Positions 20,891 to 29,150 of a DNA stretch of 40,460 bases are shown piece by piece. Below the pieces are notes generated by a model, which saw nothing but the letters and a program-made list of their open reading frames with translations, made no database searches and had not been told where the DNA came from. Made by a program: the position numbers and the translations under genes. Source of the DNA: a virus; the IMG/VR virus record IMGVR_UViG_3300047550_004626, positions 1 to 40,460 of that record; one strand, 5' to 3'. The number at the start of each line of letters is the position of its first letter. The first letter of the stretch is position 1.

Positions 20891-21430
20891 CTATTTCTTC
20901 TGAACATCCAAATTCAATATGTCGTAATACGAGAATGTAACGGACAACTTTTGAGCCGTATCATTTGAACCTTGACCGTATTCTAATGCCTGTATTTGTG
21001 TTGGAAAAGCCTGTTGCAATTGAATACCATATATTCGTTCCATGTTATTATCCAATTGATAGATGTTGATATTTGTCGAATAGTCTTTGACATATCTGAT
21101 TCGATATGTCACTGGATCAACAATCAAACTCGTCCAACGATCAAACAGATTCTTTGGAAAGAAATCACCTGTCATTAGAAAAACACATGTCACATCGACA
21201 TTCGAATATCCATTCGGAATCTTATATGAATGACGATATGTGGAAAAATCAATGGTTGAAATCTGCCGACTTGGCATACTGACCGATTCACAAAGAATAG
21301 AAAGATCCTGATTGTTTGAATTCAATTCTCCAGGAGGCATGAATTCCACATCAAACTTGTTAGGTTTGGAAATGCCTTTACGCTTGGCAATAACTGATTT
21401 TAGATTTTCTATTGAACCGGTTTCTGGCAT
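20891..21430 (-). CDS. Tail-tube-fold protein (gp19/gp54-like)
   Basis: 179 residues. The tube-protein layout is visible: L-S-I-L-C-E-S-V-S-M-P-S near residue 45, V-D-V-T-C-V-F-L-M in the centre, and F-P-T-Q-I-Q-A-L-E-Y-G-Q...Q-K-L-S-V-T-F-S-Y-Y-D at the end, as in gp19-type tail tube and gp54-type tube initiator proteins. Length is nearer gp19 (163 in T4) than gp54 (320). Position beside gp48-, gp26- and gp4-like genes leaves both options open. Late promoter element 6 nt upstream. Confidence 0.82.
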   Translation of the reverse strand: MPETGSIENLKSVIAKRKGISKPNKFDVEFMPPGELNSNNQDLSILCESVSMPSRQISTIDFSTYRHSYKIPNGYSNVDVTCVFLMTGDFFPKNLFDRWTSLIVDPVTYRIRYVKDYSTNINIYQLDNNMERIYGIQLQQAFPTQIQALEYGQGSNDTAQKLSVTFSYYDILNLDVQKK

Positions 21431-21436
21431 AATACT

Positions 21437-21444
21437 TATTTATG
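21437..21444 (-). promoter_or_regulatory. T4-type late promoter element, variant CATAAATA
   Basis: Minus-strand CATAAATAAG at the end of the gp4 gene, 6 nt upstream of the ATG at 21430. Confidence 0.5.
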
Positions 21445-21886
21445 ATGTCAATATCCGTATTCCAAGATTCTTTAAGGTTTCCTCTGTCCACACTTGAAAT
21501 TCGTATCCTTGAGATTTTGCATATTGACTGGCCGCTTCCCATTTAGAAAGATTTTTGGCATAAGTCATGACTTCCGTGATATACTTCTGTGTCTTTCTTT
21601 TAGGCTGTAATGGTGGAATTGTCTGACTTTTAGGCTTAATCTCTATCAAATAGGTCTTTCCATTGCTCATTGAAATCTTAAGATCTACAAAATATCTATG
21701 AATCCTACCATCGGTTTTGCAGATATAAGGAATGACAACCTCTTCAGAAGACCAGATTTTTACATCTGAATTGGAATCAATCCAGCGAAAAACCTGTCGT
21801 TCCCATAAAGAGCGAAAGAAGACTTTTGTCGGATCACCATTATATTTGGCCGTATTTTGTATTGTGTATCGGCCTGAATAAGCCAT
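21440..21886 (-). CDS. 4: Head completion nuclease-fold protein, gp4-like
   Basis: 148 residues (T4 gp4 has 150). N-G-D-P-T-K-V-F-F-R-S-L-W-E-R opens the fold, then S-S-E-E-V-V-I-P-Y, H-R-Y-F-V-D-L-K and Y-L-I-E-I-K-P-K. The catalytic-type set E29, D68, E82-x-K84 of TnsA/PD-(D/E)XK nucleases is intact. In T4 gp4 acts in finishing filled heads before tail joining, perhaps trimming DNA. It starts from the divergent late promoter it shares with the gp48-like gene. Confidence 0.93.
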   Translation of the reverse strand: MAYSGRYTIQNTAKYNGDPTKVFFRSLWERQVFRWIDSNSDVKIWSSEEVVIPYICKTDGRIHRYFVDLKISMSNGKTYLIEIKPKSQTIPPLQPKRKTQKYITEVMTYAKNLSKWEAASQYAKSQGYEFQVWTEETLKNLGIRILTS

Positions 21887-21915
21887 ATAAATAGTTTCAA
21901 ACGTTATTTATATGG
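21883..21915. promoter_or_regulatory. Divergent, palindromic pair of late promoters
   Basis: CCATATAAATA (21883-21893) and its exact inverted copy TATTTATATGG (21905-21915) flank an 11-nt centre. Plus-strand TATAAATA 21886-21893 serves the gene at 21912; minus-strand TATAAATA 21912-21905 serves gp4 at 21886. Each promoter overlaps the other gene's start codon. Confidence 0.75.
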
Positions 21916-22853
21916 CTACACCTATTGTCTTTCCATCTGATCTAAGATCACTGAGTGGAGATCAATCATATCCTCAGATTGAATTCACCGTCATGGAGGA
22001 TAAAGTAGGCGGAAATTCTTTTACTTCAATATATCTTCCTATGCCTGCTGGAGTGAATTTTTCTGATGGAGGCACATATTCAGAATTGTTTCTCGGTGAC
22101 ATTGCCGGAGGTGGTGGATTGGAAGCTCTGAGTGGTGCGATGGAAGGCGATATTGGAGGAGTTGTCCAGGGTTTAGGAAATACTTTGAAGCAGCAGGTTA
22201 GTTCTATCAAACCTCGAATCAAAGCCGCCGCGGCCAAATCACTTTTGGCTTCGGCTGGAGTCACGGAAGAAATGGCAATGTTTGCTCAGAAAAAGATCAA
22301 AGCGCCAAATCAAAATACTACTTTTACTGGTAATAAATTGCGCACATTTTCATTTAGCTTTAAGCTTATTGCCCGCTCTGAAGAAGATACTCGTACTATT
22401 GATACGATGCAACGAACATTTCGTCGATACACATATGCGGGTTCTTCGGACGATGCTCCTAACGTGGTCTTAGATTATCCGCCTCTTTGGCAGATTAAAT
22501 TTTTGTTGGGTGATAGGGAAAATCCATTTTTACCTAAAATATTTGCCTGTTATCTTGAAACCTTTGATTGTTCATTTAATAATGAAACCAGCGTATTTAG
22601 ATATGATGGTTCTCCATTTTCTACGGCATTTTCACTGTCATTCAAAGAAACCAGAACGCTTACTCGTAAAGATATTGACTTACTATCAGCCAATATATCT
22701 GATCGAGGTATTGATCCTAAAACTGGTATGGCCACATCGAGTATTCCAAAAGGAATTCAAGTCCCATCGATGGTACCATCCGCAACGGTTGAATCTGGTA
22801 GAAATGGTAATGTAAATGCGCCAAATAACAGTTCAGGACAATTCCCTGGTTAA
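21912..22853 (+). CDS. 48: Baseplate tail-tube cap protein, gp48-like
   Basis: 313 residues (T4 gp48 has 364). Signature: an N-terminal strand pattern with I-Y-L-P-M-P-A-G, a Gly/Ala-rich helical insert (about 60-120), then L-R-T-F-S-F-S-F-K-L-I-A-R-S-E-x-D...I-D-T-M-Q-R-T-F-R-R-Y, and the tube-like F-S-L-S-F-K-E-T-R. gp48 joins the tail tube to the baseplate hub. Starts at ATG 21912, 18 nt after TATAAATA. Confidence 0.9.
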   Translation: MATPIVFPSDLRSLSGDQSYPQIEFTVMEDKVGGNSFTSIYLPMPAGVNFSDGGTYSELFLGDIAGGGGLEALSGAMEGDIGGVVQGLGNTLKQQVSSIKPRIKAAAAKSLLASAGVTEEMAMFAQKKIKAPNQNTTFTGNKLRTFSFSFKLIARSEEDTRTIDTMQRTFRRYTYAGSSDDAPNVVLDYPPLWQIKFLLGDRENPFLPKIFACYLETFDCSFNNETSVFRYDGSPFSTAFSLSFKETRTLTRKDIDLLSANISDRGIDPKTGMATSSIPKGIQVPSMVPSATVESGRNGNVNAPNNSSGQFPG

Positions 22854-22863
22854 ATTTTAAGAT

Positions 22864-24072
22864 ATGTCATTCTTTAGACAATTTCCATTGGCCGAATATG
22901 ATTTGCAGAAGACTGGCACTCTGAATCGAATAACAGATCTTTTTCGAAATGTCACGTCTCCACAGATCAAGCTTGATCCGAGTATTTCGTACATAAATTA
23001 TCAGATTCAGAATGGCGATCGTCCTGATATCGTATCTGAAAAACTGTATGGTGATCCGGATTACTATTGGACATTTTTCATCATTAATGATCATCTGAAA
23101 TATGGTCATGTGACATGGCCTAAGTCGCAATACCAAATGGAACGGTATTTGACACAGGAATATGATGCTTATTCCGTGATACAAATGGCAGATGATCCTG
23201 CAGATCATTATACGACTTATGACAAACCAGTGACGGCTGATTCAATGGATTTTTCCGTAGACTCAGAAAGCGTAACGGTAGATATTATCTCTGAAAAAAT
23301 TGAAGTATCCACATCAATTGTTGATAGGGATAATTCCATTATTTTTACCGGTTCTCATTATGTGTATAATCGATGGAATGATACGGTTCGAAAGATCATG
23401 AAATATGATCCATATATGCAACAATTGTGGATTAAAAATGAAGGTGCATCAGATGATTTTTTAAGCATTCTAGAACAAAAAGCCTTTAGCGTTTTTGAAT
23501 TGACGTTATCGCTCAATCGACCAATATCTCCAGCAACCGTAACACATAATGAGGGCTCTACTAAAAAGATTTTTGATCGTTTCATTCCAATAACCAATGA
23601 TATTTCTAGTAAAATCCAATATGGATTAAATGCGTTTGCATCACAAGGAAGGAATGCGATTCATCATTTTATTTTCTCTCCACAAGTAGGAGATTATGTT
23701 CAATTTGAAAGCACCTTTAAGGCAAATGAATTATGTGACGGTATCAAAGGAATGGTCACGGCAATGATTCCACCATATGGAACCGCATATGGCGGAATTA
23801 CGGTTGACAATAAAAGGCATTTTTATTTCACCGAACCGGAAGGATTTTTGGTGACAATGAATGATGTTATGACTACTTTATATAGTCCAGATGTTGCTGG
23901 TGGAAATACTGAAGTTTGTCATGATATCATAGCACCACTTAATCGAATTCGTCCGGTGACCTATGCTGAATATGAAAATCAATTGAATGAAACAAGATCA
24001 TCAATTCGCGTTATCAATCCAACTCATATACGGGCGTTTGTCAAGCAATATAGGAATTTGATCAATGCCTAG
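22864..24072 (+). CDS. 53: Baseplate wedge subunit, gp53-like
   Basis: 402 residues, about twice T4 gp53 (196). The N-terminal 120 residues carry the gp53 core: Y-Q-I-Q-N-G-D-R-P-D-I-V-S-E-K-L-Y-G-D-P-D-Y-Y-W (a LysM-like fold), while the last 50 (V-T-Y-A-E-Y-E-N-Q-L-N-E-x-R-S-S-I-R-V) match the usual end. The insertion between them is beta-rich and would add a domain at the baseplate periphery, as in other aquatic T4-like phages. Overlaps the next gene by 8 nt. Confidence 0.9.
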   Translation: MSFFRQFPLAEYDLQKTGTLNRITDLFRNVTSPQIKLDPSISYINYQIQNGDRPDIVSEKLYGDPDYYWTFFIINDHLKYGHVTWPKSQYQMERYLTQEYDAYSVIQMADDPADHYTTYDKPVTADSMDFSVDSESVTVDIISEKIEVSTSIVDRDNSIIFTGSHYVYNRWNDTVRKIMKYDPYMQQLWIKNEGASDDFLSILEQKAFSVFELTLSLNRPISPATVTHNEGSTKKIFDRFIPITNDISSKIQYGLNAFASQGRNAIHHFIFSPQVGDYVQFESTFKANELCDGIKGMVTAMIPPYGTAYGGITVDNKRHFYFTEPEGFLVTMNDVMTTLYSPDVAGGNTEVCHDIIAPLNRIRPVTYAEYENQLNETRSSIRVINPTHIRAFVKQYRNLINA

Positions 24073-25456
24073 TATACGCGCTAATGTAAAGCCAAATACG
24101 GATAAGGCACTAACGGCTTTATCATATACCATTGATGGCATTGTTCTGACCAATCATAAAGGTCAAACGGCCGATATACAAAACATTGTTGCTGATTTTA
24201 CAATCACGGAAAGTCTATACACGGCATCGATGATTTTGCAATTGAATATCAAAGATGCGGCCAATTTCATTGAAGAATATCAATTAGTTGGGCAAGAAAC
24301 AATCCGTGTAAAGATTGGAAGACACGATTTTACTAGAACAGATTGGACAAATATTGATCTGATGTTCTATGTGACTGAATATCCCATATTTGGTCGTGAT
24401 AATAGTCAACAAAATACTCAGATCTATTCCATCACGGCCGTCTCAAAACAGGCTTACGTATCCGCATTCAAACGATTGTCAAAGGCCGTAGTTGCTCCAA
24501 TCTCAACGGAAATTGAAAAGCTTTTGAAGAGCGAATTGTTGGTCGATCCAAAAAGAATATCCGTCATTGAATCTACGGTCGATCGAGTCAATGCGGTTCT
24601 TCCATACATGAATCCATTGGATTCGTGCTATTGGCTTTTGCGCCGAGCCTATGATTTTAATAGCCGGCCATTCTTTCTGTATGAATCGATGATTGATGGC
24701 ATTCGCATGGAATCATTGACTACGCTGATTGATGAGAAAAAGAATCCGACCTATAGAACATATCGTGATGCCAAGGTATATGCAAATGCACCAGGAACGG
24801 CTGACTTTTTTGAAGAGCAAATAAGCCGTATATTTGATTTGACATCAGATTTCAAACTATCTAAAGTCATTCCAACCGTAAGCAATGGTGCATATGCTTC
24901 AAAATCTGTATTGCTTGATCTGTGCACCAAGACAATCAAAAATGAGCTTTTTAGCTATAACTCAATCAATCCAAAAACGACATTAAATTCCAATCTGGTT
25001 CTATCGAAAAAATACGGCATTCCATATACCTCTAATGTAGATATCAGAGATATAGGTACGATTCATGATGCGTTTACGGAATATCTGCCTATCAATTCAT
25101 TGGCTTATTCTATCAATGGAACTGCCAAAAGCTATCATGACATGATGGTGAATCGCCTTGGAACATATAATTCTACTACGGAAACACTCGATACGATCAC
25201 ACATGAGCTTCAGGTGGCTGGCGATTTTAGCCTAAGGCCCGGCCGCAAAATCATTCTGGAAATTCCTAAGGCAATCGATTTGAAATTGTTTACTAAGCTT
25301 AAAGCAAAGATGAAAGGAAATTATGATGATTTGTTTGATCGTACGGTTTCAGGTAAATACTTAGTGACATCGGTCATTCATCAGTTTGACGAGGAATATC
25401 ATTGCCGCATGCGCATCAAGCGTGATTCGTTTACATTTGATCTAAACAATTCTTAA
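24065..25456 (+). CDS. Baseplate hub protein, gp27-like
   Basis: 463 residues (T4 gp27 has 391). Between gp53 and gp5. Two beta-barrel-like halves: N-terminal D-F-T-I-T-E-S-L-Y-T-A-S, a middle P-L-D-S-C-Y-W-L-L-R-R-A-Y-D-F, and a C-terminal S-G-K-Y-L-V-T-S-V-I-H-Q-F-D...Y-H-C-R-M-R-I-K-R-D-S, the typical end of gp27/gpD-like hub proteins. gp27 forms the trimeric torus on which gp5 sits. Order fits a hub gene. Confidence 0.82.
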   Translation: MPSIRANVKPNTDKALTALSYTIDGIVLTNHKGQTADIQNIVADFTITESLYTASMILQLNIKDAANFIEEYQLVGQETIRVKIGRHDFTRTDWTNIDLMFYVTEYPIFGRDNSQQNTQIYSITAVSKQAYVSAFKRLSKAVVAPISTEIEKLLKSELLVDPKRISVIESTVDRVNAVLPYMNPLDSCYWLLRRAYDFNSRPFFLYESMIDGIRMESLTTLIDEKKNPTYRTYRDAKVYANAPGTADFFEEQISRIFDLTSDFKLSKVIPTVSNGAYASKSVLLDLCTKTIKNELFSYNSINPKTTLNSNLVLSKKYGIPYTSNVDIRDIGTIHDAFTEYLPINSLAYSINGTAKSYHDMMVNRLGTYNSTTETLDTITHELQVAGDFSLRPGRKIILEIPKAIDLKLFTKLKAKMKGNYDDLFDRTVSGKYLVTSVIHQFDEEYHCRMRIKRDSFTFDLNNS

Positions 25457-25457
25457 T

Positions 25458-26147
25458 ATGATAGCTACACATCACAAAGATGATTTTGCAAGCAATGGAG
25501 GAGGATTCTATTGGTTTCATGGAGTGATTGAAGATGTGATGGATCCAATGCAACTCGGAAGAGTCAGAGTTCGTTGTATCGGATATCATACAGACGATCG
25601 TGGTCTTCTTCCTACCTCTTCATTGCCTTGGGCATTATGTCTTCTTCCAACTACCTCGCCATCTACAATTGGTGCTGGTAATTTGAAAGGCATTGGACAA
25701 TCCGCAACTGGCATGGTTCCTGGAACATGGGTTATTGGCTTCTTCCGCGATGGTCCTTCAGCACAGGATCCTATCATCCTTGGCTCGATAGCATCTAAGA
25801 CGGCAAGTAAACCTGATAAAGCCAAAGGGTTCTCAGATCCATCCGGCACATATCCTGGAAATACTGGTTCTGATATACCGGCTGAGGCAATAAGTGGTAC
25901 GGCTACACCAAAGGCTACATATGGTTCTTCAGTAAGTCCAAGCTCATATATTGCTCCGACCTATCCATACAATCAAGTCTTAAAGACTCGCTCAGGGCAT
26001 GTGATTGAATATGATGATACTCCTGGAAAAGAACGCGTATCATTTATGCATAAGTCTGGAGCATTTATTGAAATTGATCCTTCTGGAAATATCAATATTT
26101 GCGGTAATCAAATTCGCATTAAAGGTAGTCGAATCGATTTGAATTGA
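25458..26147 (+). CDS. 5: Baseplate spike protein, gp5-like, without lysozyme domain
   Basis: 229 residues against 575 in T4. N-terminal OB-fold: D-P-M-Q-L-G-R-V-R-V-R-C-I-G, M-V-P-G-T-W-V-I-G-F-F-R-D-G, Q-D-P-I-I-L-G-S. Middle is a Ser/Pro-rich linker (about 115-180). C-terminus is a short VgrG/gp5C-like needle start (T-R-S-G-H-V-I-E-Y-D-D-T-P-G-K-E-R-V, I-E-I-D-P-S-G-N-I). No lysozyme catalytic E-D-T triad and no long beta-helix, so cell-wall cutting must be done elsewhere. The PAAR protein at 14557 would cap it. Confidence 0.92.
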   Translation: MIATHHKDDFASNGGGFYWFHGVIEDVMDPMQLGRVRVRCIGYHTDDRGLLPTSSLPWALCLLPTTSPSTIGAGNLKGIGQSATGMVPGTWVIGFFRDGPSAQDPIILGSIASKTASKPDKAKGFSDPSGTYPGNTGSDIPAEAISGTATPKATYGSSVSPSSYIAPTYPYNQVLKTRSGHVIEYDDTPGKERVSFMHKSGAFIEIDPSGNINICGNQIRIKGSRIDLN

Positions 26148-26150
26148 CGC

Positions 26151-26158
26151 TATAAATA
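26151..26158 (+). promoter_or_regulatory. T4-type late promoter, perfect TATAAATA
   Basis: TATAAATAG, 9 nt upstream of the gp25 ATG (26168), in a 20-nt gap between genes. Confidence 0.6.
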
Positions 26159-26167
26159 GATTCAACG

Positions 26168-26599
26168 ATGAGCTATTCCGATTACAATTCACCAAATTCA
26201 CGTATTGTTGCTCCAGTACAGAAATACTCGGATTTGGATTTGCGTGATCCTTTCATCTCTCCTCTCAATAAGGATGTCAATCCTGTCATTGATATAGAAG
26301 CGGTCAAAAATTCCGTGCGCAATCTGGTTTTGACCAATTTCTATGAAGTGCCATTTGATCCATATAAAGGCTCAAACATTCGAGCTCTATTATTTGAAAA
26401 CGCGGATTCATATACGGCAATGGCCATAAATAAAGAAATCACGCGTGTGATTGCTCAATATGAACCTCGAGTCAATGTATCTGTAGTCAATGTGATCGAT
26501 CAGGCCGATATAAATTCATATGCGATCACGATCAATTTCAATGTTATTCAATTGAATATTGAGACGGAAGTCAATTTTTATCTGGAAAGAATTCGCTAA
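26168..26599 (+). CDS. 25: Baseplate wedge subunit, gp25-like
   Basis: 143 residues (T4 gp25 has 132). Pattern: N-S-V-R-N-L-V-L-T-N-x-x-E-x-P-F-D-P-x-x-G-S-N-I-R-A-L-L-F-E, then Y-E99-P-R101-V-N-V, the EPR motif conserved in gp25 and T6SS TssE proteins, which latches sheath to baseplate. Late promoter just upstream; gp6 follows. Confidence 0.96.
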   Translation: MSYSDYNSPNSRIVAPVQKYSDLDLRDPFISPLNKDVNPVIDIEAVKNSVRNLVLTNFYEVPFDPYKGSNIRALLFENADSYTAMAINKEITRVIAQYEPRVNVSVVNVIDQADINSYAITINFNVIQLNIETEVNFYLERIR

Positions 26600-26605
26600 T
26601 AAGCA

Positions 26606-26613
26606 TATAAATT
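26606..26613 (+). promoter_or_regulatory. Possible late promoter element, TATAAATT
   Basis: TATAAATT, 14 nt upstream of the gp6 ATG (26628). One mismatch at the last base. Weaker candidate. Confidence 0.35.
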
Positions 26614-26627
26614 AAATTTAGAACGAT

Positions 26628-29150
26628 ATGGCACAACCACTTTTGAATGTAACAGAACTTGATGCGGATCAGATCAAGGCCAATATGAAGGCCTATTTCA
26701 CTCGTCAGGATTCACCGATCAAGGATTGGAACTTTGAAGGTTCTGGCTTAAACATGCTCTTGGATGTCTTGGCCTATAATACACATTACAATGCAATTTT
26801 GGCTCACTTGAATCTGAATGAAAGCTTTATTGATACGGCGCAATTGCGCTCATCCGTAATATCACAGGCCAAATTGCTCGGTTATATTCCAACATCTATC
26901 ACGGCCGCAACGGCTAAGGTTTCGGCCTCATTTGTCTCTTCGAAATCTTTAACAGCTGGTTCTGATATAACAATCAAAATTGGAAGTAAATTTACCGGTA
27001 CTTCTCCAAATGGCTCATTCACGTTTGTCAATACTCAGGATACCAAAGCTATTGCAACTTCGAGCAATAGCGGATATACGTGCAATTTGAATCTGATTCA
27101 AGGCATACTTAGATCTCAGACATATCAAGTTGACAATTCTTATGCAGGTCAAAAGTTTGTGATTGATGATCCTTCCGCGGATATTTCAACTCTTAAGGTT
27201 CTGGTATATGATACGGTAGACAATACTAATTATAGTGTTTTCATTCCGATCACGACATATATTTCAAGCGGATTCAATGATCTGGCAAACGTCAATTCGG
27301 AATCTCAGATCTATTATCTGTCTTTGAACAGCCAAGGCAAATATGAAATCAAATTTGGTGATGGTGTCCTTGGAAAAGCATTGAATAGCTTGAATATCGT
27401 AAAGCTGACATACTATTCCACTGAAGGCCCATTGGCCAATGGAATAACGGATTTTCAGTTTGCTGATTCGGCAACCGATACTAATAATAATGTACCTATT
27501 GATAAAGTCAATGTGACATTGATATCCGAATCATCTGGAGGTAAAAATCCTGAATCGACCGAATCAATCCGATTGAATGCTCCAGCATCATTGATAACAC
27601 AGCGTCGTGCCGTCACGGCCAATGATTATATTACACTTCTCAGAGATAATTATGATGCCATAGGAGACGGTGGTGTCAACGTATGGGGTGGAGAAGATGA
27701 AGTTCCATTTGATCCAATCAATGCGGCTCAATATGCAGGTAAGGTTTTCATTTCATTTGTCAATGACAGTATCGATAAGAATGATGCACTTTCATTTCTT
27801 AAGAAATACAAAGTCATGTCCGTGACTCCTCAGATTATCGCAAAGGATACAATTAAAGTAGCCTTGAATGTCAATTTTAGATATGATCCAAATCTGACAA
27901 GCAAATCTGCATCTGAATTGATAACGGATGTTGAGAACACTATTAACGCATATAACAATACGTCTCTTAATAGTTTTACTGGTATATTTCGTCATTCGAA
28001 TCTACTAACCAATATTGATAATACAAATCCGGCGATATTAAATTCGGATATTCAAGTGTCATTCTATAAGACATACAGCATCAATCCATTGACTGCAAAT
28101 CTTGATGTTGTTGATAAAGGTATAGCCAGCATTCCAAATGGATTGGTCACATCATTTGGCAATAAGCTTTTTGGATCTGTAGATCAGGCTAATTCAATGG
28201 TATCGTCATCTGGATTCTATTTGAATACCGCATCAATGGGAGTTATTATGCCATCACAGAAATCTGTGATTATGACGGCTACTTGGAGTGCAAATACCAC
28301 ATCGATGACGATTCTATCGAGTCCTGGCACATCGACCAGTTCTTCTGTTGGATATAATTTAACCAATGCATATTTGGTTCGTAATGCGGTGGTTACTTCT
28401 TCAGTAGCCGGATATACCACTTCGCCGATTTCGATTTCTTCAATCAATAACACCGGTACGGTGAGTGTAATTACATTGACTGGAAATATTAGTACTACTG
28501 CTACTGCTTCTGCAGAGGTATATGTTACTCCACCTGATGGAACATATTATGTGAAAGATGCGGATGATCCGCTTTCGACTACTTCACGGCGTCTATTCAT
28601 GTCGCCTAACGTTGCTACTGTGCCTGTCTCAGATCCTAAATTTAGTTCAACTGGCACGGACATTCATATTGGCACATTATATCCAGATACTGGAAAGCTT
28701 GAAATGTATCGGTACATAACTGGTGCGGCCGCTTCAAGTGGTAATACGACTACTGATATTAAAGTTGCATCTATAAAACGCGATGATGGTACAAATACAT
28801 CTTCAATCAACTTTCTTACAAATCAATTTAAGAATTGTGTGATCTATATTACGGGTGGTGTCAATTATCAACAAAAGAAGGTCATATCATCTAATAGTAC
28901 TGATACTATAACCGTAGAAAGCGCCTTTCCTTCAGCGTGCGATAATTCTTCGCAATTCATGATTATTCGCTCATGTATTGACATAACGTCGGCTTCTACG
29001 ATTGACATCTTTTCTAGGCCTGCATCAAATGATATTTCTCCCAATCGTCAGCAGCTGTTGAACATCGTTTCAAAGAATGTAACAGGTACGATTGACATTG
29101 GAGTGATAGGAAATACTTCTTATACAACTTTCCCACGTGATCCATCATGA
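26628..29150 (+). CDS. 6: Baseplate wedge subunit, gp6-like
   Basis: 840 residues (T4 gp6 has 660). N-terminus: M-L-L-D-V-L-A-Y-N-T-H-Y-N-A, S-F-I-D-T-A-Q-L-R-S-S-V-I-S-Q-A-K-L-L-G-Y, then a beta-rich gpJ-like core with I-K-F-G-D-G-V-L-G-K, A-V-T-A-N-D-Y-I-T-L-L-R. gp6 dimers form the inner ring of the wedge and rearrange at contraction. Extra C-terminal beta segments (about 560-840) are Ser/Thr-rich. Overlaps the next gene by 4 nt (ATGA). Confidence 0.95.
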   Translation: MAQPLLNVTELDADQIKANMKAYFTRQDSPIKDWNFEGSGLNMLLDVLAYNTHYNAILAHLNLNESFIDTAQLRSSVISQAKLLGYIPTSITAATAKVSASFVSSKSLTAGSDITIKIGSKFTGTSPNGSFTFVNTQDTKAIATSSNSGYTCNLNLIQGILRSQTYQVDNSYAGQKFVIDDPSADISTLKVLVYDTVDNTNYSVFIPITTYISSGFNDLANVNSESQIYYLSLNSQGKYEIKFGDGVLGKALNSLNIVKLTYYSTEGPLANGITDFQFADSATDTNNNVPIDKVNVTLISESSGGKNPESTESIRLNAPASLITQRRAVTANDYITLLRDNYDAIGDGGVNVWGGEDEVPFDPINAAQYAGKVFISFVNDSIDKNDALSFLKKYKVMSVTPQIIAKDTIKVALNVNFRYDPNLTSKSASELITDVENTINAYNNTSLNSFTGIFRHSNLLTNIDNTNPAILNSDIQVSFYKTYSINPLTANLDVVDKGIASIPNGLVTSFGNKLFGSVDQANSMVSSSGFYLNTASMGVIMPSQKSVIMTATWSANTTSMTILSSPGTSTSSSVGYNLTNAYLVRNAVVTSSVAGYTTSPISISSINNTGTVSVITLTGNISTTATASAEVYVTPPDGTYYVKDADDPLSTTSRRLFMSPNVATVPVSDPKFSSTGTDIHIGTLYPDTGKLEMYRYITGAAASSGNTTTDIKVASIKRDDGTNTSSINFLTNQFKNCVIYITGGVNYQQKKVISSNSTDTITVESAFPSACDNSSQFMIIRSCIDITSASTIDIFSRPASNDISPNRQQLLNIVSKNVTGTIDIGVIGNTSYTTFPRDPS

